From the NCBI GenBank assembly GCA_937902395.1, contig CALGTV010000080.1, forward strand, positions 1 to 11,295: DNA of 11,295 nucleotides. The letters are read 5' to 3'. The stretch is from an uncultured Ruminococcus sp. (lineage in GTDB: Bacteria; Bacillota; Clostridia; Oscillospirales; Ruminococcaceae). The notes beneath the pieces are model-generated. The model had not been told where the DNA came from. It ran no database searches and saw only the letters and a list, made by a program, of their open reading frames with translations. Shown here piece by piece: positions 1 to 6,621 of this stretch. Made by a program: the position numbers and the translations under genes. The first letter of the stretch is position 1, and the number at the start of each line of letters is the position of its first letter.

Positions 1-96
1 TTGTGCAAAGTGCAGTAAGAATCCAAGAATCCAAGAATCCAAGAATTCCTGTGTGTCTCCTTGACTTCTTAACGCATTTTTAAATATGTCTATTAT
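1..96. repeat. Intergenic repeat element, copy 1, with (AATCCAAG)3 core
   Basis: First of two related copies, and it may extend past the left window edge. Left flank 1-19 matches 150-168 at 17 of 19 bases. The core at 20-43 is three perfect tandem 8-mers AATCCAAG. The right flank 52-96 matches 193-237 at 43 of 45 bases. The 8-mers can pair with the right flank segment CTTGACTTCTT (60-70) with two mismatches, so the element may fold back on itself. No reading frame is evident. It resembles a dispersed intergenic repeat; its role is unknown. Confidence 0.75.
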
Positions 97-149
97 CCGC
101 AATTTTATTGTTAATACTATACAACATAACGCATATATACGATACAGAC

Positions 150-237
150 TTGTGCAACATGCAGTAAGGAGACAAGAAGACAAGAAGACAAGTGTGTCTC
201 CTTGACTTCTTAACGAATTTTTGAATATGTCTATTAT
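150..237. repeat. Intergenic repeat element, copy 2, with GAGACAAG/AAGACAAG core
   Basis: Second copy, offset 141-149 bases from copy 1. The core at 169-192 is GAGACAAG followed by two AAGACAAG units, a different 8-mer from copy 1, while both flanks are nearly unchanged. AAGGAGACA (166-174) and TGTCTCCTT (195-203) form perfect 9-bp inverted arms around a 20-base loop, so this copy can form a hairpin. The spacer 97-149 between the copies is AT-rich and shows nothing else recognisable. From 238 to about 300 I see no further repeat. Confidence 0.75.
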
Positions 238-307
238 TTTTGTTCGGCTGATATTTACTCCAAAAAGCTAATGGCTAAAGGCTTTAATTTTATCTCACTG
301 ATTCCGA

Positions 308-341
308 ATCGACATTTTTTTCAATCCAACTGTAGTATAAT
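308..341 (+). promoter_or_regulatory. Putative spoIIGA promoter with Spo0A-box-like -35 region
   Basis: TATAAT at 336-341 is a perfect -10. The best -35 is TCGACA at 309-314 (one mismatch to TTGACA), giving an unusually long 21-bp spacer. On the minus strand, 314-308 reads TGTCGAT, one mismatch from the Spo0A box TGTCGAA, so the box overlaps the -35. The Bacillus subtilis spoIIG promoter is known for the same design: a 22-bp spacer and Spo0A bound next to the -35. Activation by phosphorylated Spo0A is inferred from this likeness. An AGGGAGGT ribosome site follows at 348-355. Confidence 0.6.
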
Positions 342-361
342 AGTTTCAGGGAGGTTATCCA

Positions 362-1150
362 ATGACAATTTATATTGATGTTTTAATAATTCTTAATGTG
401 TACGTCAACTTTTTCCTCCTGAGCATAACTGCCAAGCTGACAGGCTCTCCTCTGAAACCCCTGAGATGCATTATAGCCTCATTCTACGGCAGTCTCTACT
501 CCCTGCTTATCCTTGCTCCACAGCTGCCGTATATGGTGAATACCGCCATAAAGCTTGCAGCGGCGGTTACGGTTGTTATGACCGCTTTCGGCATACACGG
601 AGCAAGGCGGCTGATAAAAAATTCTGCCGCTTTCTACGGGGCAAATTTTCTCATTGCAGGGGCGGTCTACGGCGTTTATTCGTGGCTGAAACCAAGCTTT
701 ATGCACTTCTCCAACTCCTATTTCTACATAGATTTCTCCCTGATTATCCTGATTATCACTACCGCCGTTATGTATTTTGTTGTGTGTATATTAAAGCGAT
801 TCAGCCGAAATTCCGACAATGATGATTTCTCGGTTATAATCCGCATAAAAGACAAGATTGTAAAGCTGAAAGGCCTTGCAGATACGGGAAATTCTCTTGT
901 GGATTTTTTCACGGGCAAGCCTGTGGTTATATGCTCCCGTGAGGATATAGGCGAACTGCCAGCCACGGTAAAAACACGTATTATCCCCGTTTCTACCGTA
1001 TCGGGAGAGGGTATCATGGATATTTTCCGTCCCGATGAGGTAATAATTATCCGCGACAGCAACAAAGAGAGAAAGCCTGTTGATGTGATGATAGGGCTGG
1101 GCGATTCGGAAAGCAAAGCCATATTTAATCCAAAAATATTTTTAATATAA
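362..1150 (+). CDS. spoIIGA: Sporulation sigma-E factor processing peptidase SpoIIGA
   Basis: Membrane-embedded aspartic protease that, in sporulating Firmicutes, removes the pro-sequence of sigma-E in the mother cell after a signal from the forespore protein SpoIIR. The 262-residue protein has about five hydrophobic segments in its first 145 residues (roughly 3-22, 35-51, 60-77, 88-107, 121-144). A cytoplasmic domain follows, with the catalytic DTGN at 174-177 in the context LADTGNSLVDFFTGKPV. It is somewhat shorter than the B. subtilis protein (about 309 residues), but the protease domain looks complete. The ATG at 362 has AGGGAGGT six bases upstream. The stop is 12 bases before sigE, the usual partner, so the protease and its substrate are co-transcribed. 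Identification rests on topology, the DTG motif and the neighbour; confidence is high. Confidence 0.93.
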   Translation: MTIYIDVLIILNVYVNFFLLSITAKLTGSPLKPLRCIIASFYGSLYSLLILAPQLPYMVNTAIKLAAAVTVVMTAFGIHGARRLIKNSAAFYGANFLIAGAVYGVYSWLKPSFMHFSNSYFYIDFSLIILIITTAVMYFVVCILKRFSRNSDNDDFSVIIRIKDKIVKLKGLADTGNSLVDFFTGKPVVICSREDIGELPATVKTRIIPVSTVSGEGIMDIFRPDEVIIIRDSNKERKPVDVMIGLGDSESKAIFNPKIFLI

Positions 1151-1162
1151 AGGAGAAAGTAT

Positions 1163-1870
1163 ATGAACATTTTACAGAAAATCATTTCAGGAATCAGAAA
1201 AATCATGGGCAGCAGCGTGTACTACGTCAACGGCTCGGACACTCTGCCTCCACCGCTGACAAAACAGGAGGAGGAAGCCGTTTTTGCAGCTCTGACGGAA
1301 AACAGCCCGGAAGCCAGAAATACCCTGATTGTCCGCAATCTGAGGCTTGTGGTGTATATCGCAAAAAAATTTGAATCCACAGGTATCGGCATTGAGGACC
1401 TCGTATCAATCGGCACTATCGGGCTTATCAAGGCGGTGAATACATTCTGCCCCGATAAGAACATCAAGCTTGCCACATACGCTTCACGGTGCATTGAGAA
1501 CGAAATTCTCATGTTTCTGCGCAAATCTTCTCAGTATCGCGGCGACCTCTCCATTGACGAGCCTCTGAATACCGACGGTGACGGAAATGAATTGCTTTTA
1601 TCCGATGTAATCGGTACAGATGACGATATTGTCAGCAAGGGAATCGAAAACGAGGCTGAGCGTGAACTGCTGAGAAATGCCGTGTCACAGCTTGGTGAAC
1701 GTGAAAGGGAGATTATGGAACTGCGCTTCGGACTTATCGACGGCAAGGAAAAAACCCAGAAAGAAGTAGCGGATATGATAGGCATATCACAATCCTACAT
1801 ATCGCGGCTGGAGAAGAAGATTATCCGCAAATTGAGGACAAAGCTTGAAAAAATGCTTGAAGTGACATAA
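1163..1870 (+). CDS. sigE: RNA polymerase sporulation sigma factor sigma-E (pro-sigma-E)
   Basis: Sigma-70 family factor directing early mother-cell transcription during sporulation. It has 235 residues. A short basic/hydrophobic pro-sequence (about 1-18) precedes the conserved VYYVNGSDTLPPPL, the region near which SpoIIGA cuts in homologues. Region 2 spans about 55-125, with RNLRLVVYIAKKF and the -10 recognition/melting stretch IKLATYASRCIENEI (101-115). DEPLN and LLLSDVIGTDDD follow at about 132-155. Region 4, with its helix-turn-helix, is at about 180-225 (QKEVADMIGISQSYISRLEKK). The pro-sequence is shorter than the roughly 27 residues of B. subtilis. AAGGAG at 1150-1155 overlaps the last base of the spoIIGA stop and lies seven bases before the ATG. 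No sigG gene follows, unlike many relatives; a hairpin-rich gap comes next. Confidence 0.96.
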   Translation: MNILQKIISGIRKIMGSSVYYVNGSDTLPPPLTKQEEEAVFAALTENSPEARNTLIVRNLRLVVYIAKKFESTGIGIEDLVSIGTIGLIKAVNTFCPDKNIKLATYASRCIENEILMFLRKSSQYRGDLSIDEPLNTDGDGNELLLSDVIGTDDDIVSKGIENEAERELLRNAVSQLGEREREIMELRFGLIDGKEKTQKEVADMIGISQSYISRLEKKIIRKLRTKLEKMLEVT

Positions 1871-1884
1871 TAAAGCACGGGATT

Positions 1885-1905
1885 CCAAAGGGCGAAGCCC
1901 TTTGG
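1885..1905. repeat. Perfect 9-bp hairpin downstream of sigE
   Basis: CCAAAGGGC (1885-1893), loop GAA, GCCCTTTGG (1897-1905). It lies 15 bases past the sigE stop, where a terminator would be expected. The bases after it (CAAGGTAGGG) contain no U-tract, so intrinsic termination is doubtful. It could act as an mRNA 3'-end stabiliser or be another member of the intergenic palindrome set. Confidence 0.65.
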
Positions 1906-1910
1906 CAAGG

Positions 1911-1931
1911 TAGGGGCGGATATTATCCGCC
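1911..1931 (+). repeat. Tagged hairpin repeat GGCGGATATTATCCGCC
   Basis: TAGGGG is followed by a hairpin with 8-bp arms GGCGGATA (1915-1922) and TATCCGCC (1924-1931) around a single central T. The same 17-base core recurs at 2076-2092. The TAGGG tag on the 5' side is shared with the other tagged hairpins of this gap. Confidence 0.7.
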
Positions 1932-1962
1932 TCAGACTGTAGAAAAAGGCATATTGTATAAC

Positions 1963-1987
1963 GGACACGGCACGCCGTGTCCCTACA
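1963..1987 (-). repeat. Tagged hairpin repeat, inverted copy A
   Basis: Arms GGACACGGC (1963-1971) and GCCGTGTCC (1974-1982) form a perfect 9-bp dyad with loop AC, followed by CCTACA, so the tag reads TGTAGGG on the minus strand. The reverse complement of this 25-base unit equals 2012-2036 except for two positions that form one base pair of the stem. Confidence 0.8.
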
Positions 1988-2011
1988 AAACGGCTATTCT
2001 ACGTTATACGA

Positions 2012-2036
2012 TGTAGGGTCACGGCGTGCCGTGACC
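2012..2036 (+). repeat. Tagged hairpin repeat, inverted copy B
   Basis: TGTAGG is followed by arms GGTCACGGC (2017-2025) and GCCGTGACC (2028-2036), a perfect 9-bp dyad with loop GT. It is the inverted partner of 1963-1987. The A-T pair of that copy is replaced by a T-A pair, so the stem stays perfect. CGCAATTTC follows, as it does after the hairpin at 2074-2094. Confidence 0.8.
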
Positions 2037-2038
2037 GC

Positions 2039-2055
2039 AATTTCGGAACGAAATT
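2039..2055. repeat. Small 7-bp dyad AATTTCG/CGAAATT
   Basis: AATTTCG (2039-2045), loop GAA, CGAAATT (2049-2055), directly after the tagged hairpin at 2012-2036. It is AT-rich and weaker than its neighbours. It may belong to the same composite element, since its left arm overlaps the shared CGCAATTTC tail. Confidence 0.45.
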
Positions 2056-2073
2056 CAGGTTTTTCGATAATCT

Positions 2074-2094
2074 CGGGCGGATATTATCCGCCCG
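2074..2094. repeat. Hairpin repeat CGGGCGGATA/TATCCGCCCG, second copy of the core
   Basis: Perfect 10-bp arms (2074-2083 and 2085-2094) around one central T. The inner 17 bases are identical to 1915-1931, but this copy lacks the TAGGG tag and instead has TCTC on its left and CAATTTC on its right. Confidence 0.75.
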
Positions 2095-2117
2095 CAATTT
2101 CATTCCAAAACCACGGA

Positions 2118-2137
2118 CTGCCAAAGGCAGCCCCTAC
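2118..2137 (-). repeat. Short tagged hairpin CTGCC-AAA-GGCAG
   Basis: 5-bp arms (2118-2122 and 2126-2130) with loop AAA, followed by CCCCTAC (2131-2137), which is the GTAGGGG tag read on the minus strand. The stem sequence differs from the other tagged hairpins, so the tag is conserved while the stem varies. Confidence 0.55.
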
Positions 2138-2197
2138 AGAACAACAATAAAAATCTGACATTTTAAATTCATTTGCATATAAATTCGGATTTTTGTA

Positions 2198-2226
2198 TTG
2201 AAAAATTCACAGAATTATGTTATAAT
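2198..2226 (+). promoter_or_regulatory. Sigma-A-type promoter for recJ and probably the downstream genes
   Basis: TTGAAA (2198-2203) and TATAAT (2221-2226) are separated by exactly 17 bases, with TG at 2218-2219 giving an extended -10 (TGTTATAAT). The surroundings are AT-rich. The predicted start of transcription lies near 2233, leaving a leader of about 30 bases before recJ. This is the clearest housekeeping promoter in the window and, given the tight spacing downstream, may serve recJ through rlmD. Confidence 0.75.
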
Positions 2227-2260
2227 ATAAGAATATAAAAATTGATAATCGGGTGAAGCA

Positions 2261-4288
2261 ATGAAAAAATGGAGCGTTAAACAATTCGACAATAGTCTTA
2301 TATCTAAACTTTCCCTCAACTGCGGTATTTCCGAGCTTGCCGCCGCCACACTTGCCGCAAAGGGCTATTCTTCTGCGGAATCCGTTATGGAAAAGCTTGA
2401 AATAAATGAGCTCTCAAGCCCCTTTCTCATAAAGGATATGCAAGCCGCCGCTGATACCATAAACGACGCTGTTGAAAACGGTCAGCGTATCTGCGTATAC
2501 GGCGATTACGACTGCGACGGAGTTATGGCAACGGTTATACTATATTCCTACCTCTATGAAATTGCCGCCGATGTAACGTACTATATCCCTGAGCGTTCTG
2601 AGGGCTACGGTCTGAATAAAAATGCCATTGAAAAGCTTCACAGCGACGGAATAGACCTGATTGTCACTGTAGACAACGGTATTTCCGCTATTGACGAGGC
2701 TGAATATATCTACTCCCTCGGCATGCGACTTGTAGTAACCGACCACCACCAGCAAGGCGAACAGCTCCCCCGTGCAGAAGCTGTGGTAGATACCCACCGC
2801 CGCGACGACTGCTCACCATTCAAGTATGCCTGCGGTGCTGTTATTGCGTTAAAGCTTGTTGCGGCTATGGACGGCGGAGATTATACCTTTGCCCTTGAAC
2901 AGTTCGGCGACCTTGCCGCTGTTGCGACTGTTGCAGATATCGTAAGCCTTACAGGTGAAAACCGCTTCATCGTCAAAAACGGCTTACAGCTTATAGAAAA
3001 TACGGACAAGCCTGCACTTATCGCATTAAAGGAAGTATGCGGAATCAGCAATAAAAAGCCTGATTCCACATCAATCGGCTTCGGTATCGCACCGAGAATA
3101 AATGCCGCTGGAAGATTCGGCTCACCCTCAACGGCAATGGAGCTTTTCCTCGCTGAAAGCTACGAGGAGGCTCTGCCAATCGCTCAGGAGCTGAACAACC
3201 TCAATATGAAGCGCAGAGAGGCTGAAAATTCAATTATTTCCGAGATATACGCCATGTTTGACAGAAATCCGCAGCTTATACACGAGCGCGTCATATGCGT
3301 ATGCGGCAAGGGCTGGCATCACGGTGTTATCGGCATCATAGCCTCCCGTATAGTTGAACGCTTCGGGAAGCCCTGCTTTATCGCCTCAGAGGAAAACGGA
3401 GAGCTCCGCGGTTCTGCACGTTCTTTCGGCAGTTTTTCCGTATTCGGCGCATTGACATATGCCGCAGATGTGCTTGAAAAATTCGGCGGCCATGTAGGCG
3501 CAGGCGGATTTACTATAAAATCAGGCATGGGCGATGAGTTCGGCAGACTTATCAACAGATACGCCCTTGAAAATCACAAGGAAATGCCCTCATATGAGCT
3601 TTCTGCTGATTACAGCCTACAGCCCCGACAGCTTACAATCGAAAATGTTAAAGGTCTTGACGTACTCCAGCCTTTCGGCGCGGAAAACGAAAAGCCCCTT
3701 TTCCTTATAGAAAATGCAGAAATCACGGGAATTATCCCCATTTCAAACAATGTACATTCCCGTATTGTCATAAAATTCGGAAATAATACCTTTGAGGCTA
3801 TGAAATTCCGCACCTCTCCCGACCAGCTTCCTGTAGTCCGCGGAGATATGTGCGATATGATTGTTACCCTTGAAGTCAATACATACAGGGATAAAACATC
3901 TCTCAGCCTGATTATTTCCGATATCCGCAGACATGATTTCCCCCAGAATAAATACTTTGCCGCCCTGAATTCCTTTGAATCCCATATGCGCGGCGAGGAA
4001 CTGCCTGCCAATTACTATCCCTCAATGCTGCCCTCCCGTGAGGATGCGGCAGCGATTTACAAGCTGATTCAGCTTGACGGTATAAATTCCGAACAGCTGT
4101 ATTTCAAGATTTGCAACAAAATCAACTACTGTCGTTTTTGTTTTGCTGTTGAAGCTATGAAAGAGCTTGGACTTATCACCTGCTCCTGTTCAGATTCAGT
4201 TATCCGACGGGTTGCAGTTACTCAGAAAGCCGATTTTAACTCTGCCCCTGTTCTCAACGGGCTGAAAAGCAGAATCGGCAATCAGTAA
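2261..4288 (+). CDS. recJ: Single-stranded-DNA-specific 5'-3' exonuclease RecJ
   Basis: DHH-superfamily nuclease that degrades single-stranded DNA 5' to 3' in recombination, replication-fork restart and mismatch repair. The metal-binding motifs are intact: DYDCDG at 82-87, VDNG at 137-140, DHH at 161-163 and VADIVS at 224-229. The linker motif APRINAAGR (277-285) follows. The DHHA1 domain carries GWHHGVIGI (351-359), GSARS (384-388) and FGGHVGAGGF (408-417). Residues 445-560 look like the RecJ OB-fold, and about 110 more residues form an extra C-terminal domain. The total of 675 is longer than E. coli RecJ and shorter than the B. subtilis enzyme, a normal range for Firmicutes. The ATG has only a weak GGGTGA site at 2251-2256. 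relA begins 24 bases after the stop; the apt gene often found between them is missing. Confidence 0.95.
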   Translation: MKKWSVKQFDNSLISKLSLNCGISELAAATLAAKGYSSAESVMEKLEINELSSPFLIKDMQAAADTINDAVENGQRICVYGDYDCDGVMATVILYSYLYEIAADVTYYIPERSEGYGLNKNAIEKLHSDGIDLIVTVDNGISAIDEAEYIYSLGMRLVVTDHHQQGEQLPRAEAVVDTHRRDDCSPFKYACGAVIALKLVAAMDGGDYTFALEQFGDLAAVATVADIVSLTGENRFIVKNGLQLIENTDKPALIALKEVCGISNKKPDSTSIGFGIAPRINAAGRFGSPSTAMELFLAESYEEALPIAQELNNLNMKRREAENSIISEIYAMFDRNPQLIHERVICVCGKGWHHGVIGIIASRIVERFGKPCFIASEENGELRGSARSFGSFSVFGALTYAADVLEKFGGHVGAGGFTIKSGMGDEFGRLINRYALENHKEMPSYELSADYSLQPRQLTIENVKGLDVLQPFGAENEKPLFLIENAEITGIIPISNNVHSRIVIKFGNNTFEAMKFRTSPDQLPVVRGDMCDMIVTLEVNTYRDKTSLSLIISDIRRHDFPQNKYFAALNSFESHMRGEELPANYYPSMLPSREDAAAIYKLIQLDGINSEQLYFKICNKINYCRFCFAVEAMKELGLITCSCSDSVIRRVAVTQKADFNSAPVLNGLKSRIGNQ

Positions 4289-4312
4289 TTTACACAAGAA
4301 AGGATGATCACA

Positions 4313-6610
4313 ATGAAAAACGAAAAAAACATGTCGGGAAATATGCCATTTCAGGATATACCTATTCCTACAGCGGCATCTGAACCCTTATCGGAGGAAT
4401 ATCTCAGCGCAATCCCCGATTATGACGACAATTTCACAATTGAAATGATCATCCAGAAGATATTAAAGGATGACCGTCAGTACGACCTGAGCAAGATTCT
4501 CTCAGCCTATGAGTTTGCGGCAAAGGCTCACGAGGGACAGAAACGCTCCTCAGGACAGGATTATATTATCCACCCCCTTGCAGTAAGCTATATCCTGCTT
4601 GAACTGGGCATGGATACAGATACAATCTGCTCTGCCCTGCTCCACGATGTTGTGGAGGATACCGCCGCTACTCTCGACGACCTTAAAAAACGCTTTGGTC
4701 AGGACGTTGCACTTCTTGTGGACGGCGTTACAAAGCTTGGAAAAATCCCCACAAATTCAAAGGAACAGCAACAGGCTGAAAACGTGAGAAAAATTCTCCT
4801 TGCCATGTCGCAGGATATCCGCGTTATGATAATCAAGCTTGGCGACCGCTTGCACAATATGAGAACGCTGAAATACCGTCCTCACGAAAAGCAGATTGCC
4901 ACTGCCCTTGAAACCATGAATATCTATGCTCCCATTGCCCACCGTCTCGGTATAAGGGCTATACAGGAGGAGCTTGAAGATTTGTCATTCCGCTATCTCG
5001 ACCCCTACGCCTATCAGGAGATTGAAAACATCCTTGAAAACAAAAAGGAGGAGCGACAGGCATTTATCGAGATAATCAAGGAGCGCATACAGGAGCGCTT
5101 CAAAAAGGAAGATTTCTCAGAACCGCCCATAGTTTCAGGACGCGTAAAAAGTATTTACAGCATATATAAAAAGATTTTCATGATGCACAAGGACATTGAT
5201 GAGATATACGACAAATACGCTGTAAGAGTTATTGTATGTACTATCCCCGAATGTTACGGAGTTCTGGGACTTATTCACGATATGTTCAAGCCCCTGCCGA
5301 ATCGTTTCAAGGATTATATCGCTACTCCCAAAGCCAACGATTATCGTTCACTTCATACAACGGTTTTAGGCAAAGAGGGAATTCCCTTTGAAGTGCAGAT
5401 ACGCACATGGGATATGCACGAAACCGCCGAATACGGCATTGCAGCTCACTGGAAATACAAGGAGGGCATACGCTCCCGAGATAAAATGGAACAGCGTCTT
5501 GCATGGGTAAGACAGGTTATAGAGGCTCAGCAGACCTCCGATGACGTTGAGGAAATTGTACGCATCATCAAGACTGATATCGCTCCCGAGGACGTTGTTG
5601 TAATGACTCCCAAGGGAATGTCAGTAATTCTTCCTATGGGTTCAAATGTTATAGACTTTGCATACCGTATCCACACAGAAATAGGACATAAGACAATCGG
5701 TGCAAAGGTTGACGGAAGAATCGTCCCTCTTGATTTCAAGCTTGAAACGGGACAGATATGCGAGATTATCACCACAAAGGACCCTGAAAAAGGTCCCAAC
5801 AGAGCATGGCTGAATACGGTATTTACCAATGAGGCACGCTCAAAGATACGCTCATGGTTCAAAAAGGAACGCCGTGAAGAAAATATCGTCGAGGGAAAAG
5901 CCGAGCTTGAAAAGCTGTTCAAACGTCACAGAATGAACGTTCCCGAAAAGGAACTGGAGGATTTCCTCAGAGACGACTTCGCAAAGCACAATTGCGAAAC
6001 TATCGACGATTTCTATGCATCTGTGGGATATAAGGGTATATCCCTTGAAAAAATGCTCCCCCGAATGAAAGACCGCTATAACAAGCAGTATGGCGAGCCT
6101 GTACAGGAAACGGCAAATGCTCCCATGATAAAGCCCAAGCCCGACAGCAAAAACAGCATAATCCTCGACCAGATAAATGATATCGCCATAAAATTTGCAC
6201 AGTGCTGTAATCCCCTGCCGGGAGATAATATTGTAGGATTTATAACAAGAGGCTTTGGTCTTTCCGTTCATACAACCAAATGCACCAACTACCGCGCGGC
6301 ACTCCAGCGCAACGACCCCGAGGAAATCAAACGCTGGTTTGACATTCAGTGGTCAGAGAATACAAGTTCACAGTTCCAGACAAGCTTTGAGGTTATCGCC
6401 GCTGACCGCCTTGGTCTTGTGTATGATATCACTGCTGTTCTTATGGAATCCCGTGTACCTATCGTTCACTCTTCATCAAGAGTGCTGAAAAACGGTAATG
6501 CACTTTTTGAAAGCACAATCGTAATTTCAAGTATGGAACAGCTTAAAGCTATATTTGATAAAATCAAAAAAATAAAGAACGTTATTTCCGTTGAACGTTC
6601 CGCTATATAG
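4313..6610 (+). CDS. relA: Bifunctional (p)ppGpp synthetase/hydrolase (Rel)
   Basis: Cytoplasmic, ribosome-associated enzyme that makes (p)ppGpp from ATP and GDP/GTP under amino-acid starvation and also degrades it. Counting from the ATG at 4313 (765 residues), the N-terminal HD hydrolase domain has the intact HDVVED (111-116) and KLGDRLHNMRT. The synthetase domain has GRVKSIYSIYKK, the basic RFKD loop (331-334) typical of bifunctional Rel rather than E. coli RelA, and DYRSLHTTV. A TGS domain starts near 425. A CC zinc-finger-type motif is at 631-632 (AQCCNPLPGD), and an ACT domain covers about 690-765. An in-frame ATG at 4304 is rejected because it sits inside the AAAGGA ribosome site (4299-4304), which is correctly spaced for 4313. 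Both active sites look functional. Confidence 0.96.
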   Translation: MKNEKNMSGNMPFQDIPIPTAASEPLSEEYLSAIPDYDDNFTIEMIIQKILKDDRQYDLSKILSAYEFAAKAHEGQKRSSGQDYIIHPLAVSYILLELGMDTDTICSALLHDVVEDTAATLDDLKKRFGQDVALLVDGVTKLGKIPTNSKEQQQAENVRKILLAMSQDIRVMIIKLGDRLHNMRTLKYRPHEKQIATALETMNIYAPIAHRLGIRAIQEELEDLSFRYLDPYAYQEIENILENKKEERQAFIEIIKERIQERFKKEDFSEPPIVSGRVKSIYSIYKKIFMMHKDIDEIYDKYAVRVIVCTIPECYGVLGLIHDMFKPLPNRFKDYIATPKANDYRSLHTTVLGKEGIPFEVQIRTWDMHETAEYGIAAHWKYKEGIRSRDKMEQRLAWVRQVIEAQQTSDDVEEIVRIIKTDIAPEDVVVMTPKGMSVILPMGSNVIDFAYRIHTEIGHKTIGAKVDGRIVPLDFKLETGQICEIITTKDPEKGPNRAWLNTVFTNEARSKIRSWFKKERREENIVEGKAELEKLFKRHRMNVPEKELEDFLRDDFAKHNCETIDDFYASVGYKGISLEKMLPRMKDRYNKQYGEPVQETANAPMIKPKPDSKNSIILDQINDIAIKFAQCCNPLPGDNIVGFITRGFGLSVHTTKCTNYRAALQRNDPEEIKRWFDIQWSENTSSQFQTSFEVIAADRLGLVYDITAVLMESRVPIVHSSSRVLKNGNALFESTIVISSMEQLKAIFDKIKKIKNVISVERSAI

Positions 6611-6621
6611 GAGGGAATGTC

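Larger units (their letters stand above)
1871..2197. other. Gene-free spacer packed with short hairpin repeats
   Basis: The 390 bases between sigE and recJ hold no supportable reading frame. The part up to about 2137 contains at least seven perfect or near-perfect dyads, listed separately, and the rest leads into the recJ promoter. Several dyads carry a shared tag, GTAGGG or its complement CCCTAC, on one side. Two are followed by CGCAATTTC (2036-2044 and 2093-2101). None ends in a convincing U-run, so sigE has no clear intrinsic terminator. The arrangement looks like an accumulation of REP-like or miniature palindromic elements. Confidence 0.7.

Noticed and set aside
20..192. Short tandem repeats as a CRISPR array
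   Set aside because: Units are 8 bp, directly adjacent and without spacers; the two arrays have different units. No cas gene is present.
61..237. TTGACT ... TATTAT as promoters in the two repeat copies
   Set aside because: The spacing is 24 bases, no alternative -10 at 16-18 bases is convincing, and no gene starts close by.
724..1206. 160-codon minus-strand reading frame across spoIIGA and the sigE start
   Set aside because: It is the antisense of two clearly conserved genes, with no ribosome site and serine/isoleucine-rich low-complexity content typical of a shadow frame.
1885..1905. Hairpin after sigE as a Rho-independent terminator
   Set aside because: The stem is good but no U-run follows on either strand; it is reported as a repeat.
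4304..4312. Earlier ATG as relA start
   Set aside because: It overlaps the AAAGGA ribosome site; the ATG at 4313 is correctly spaced from it.
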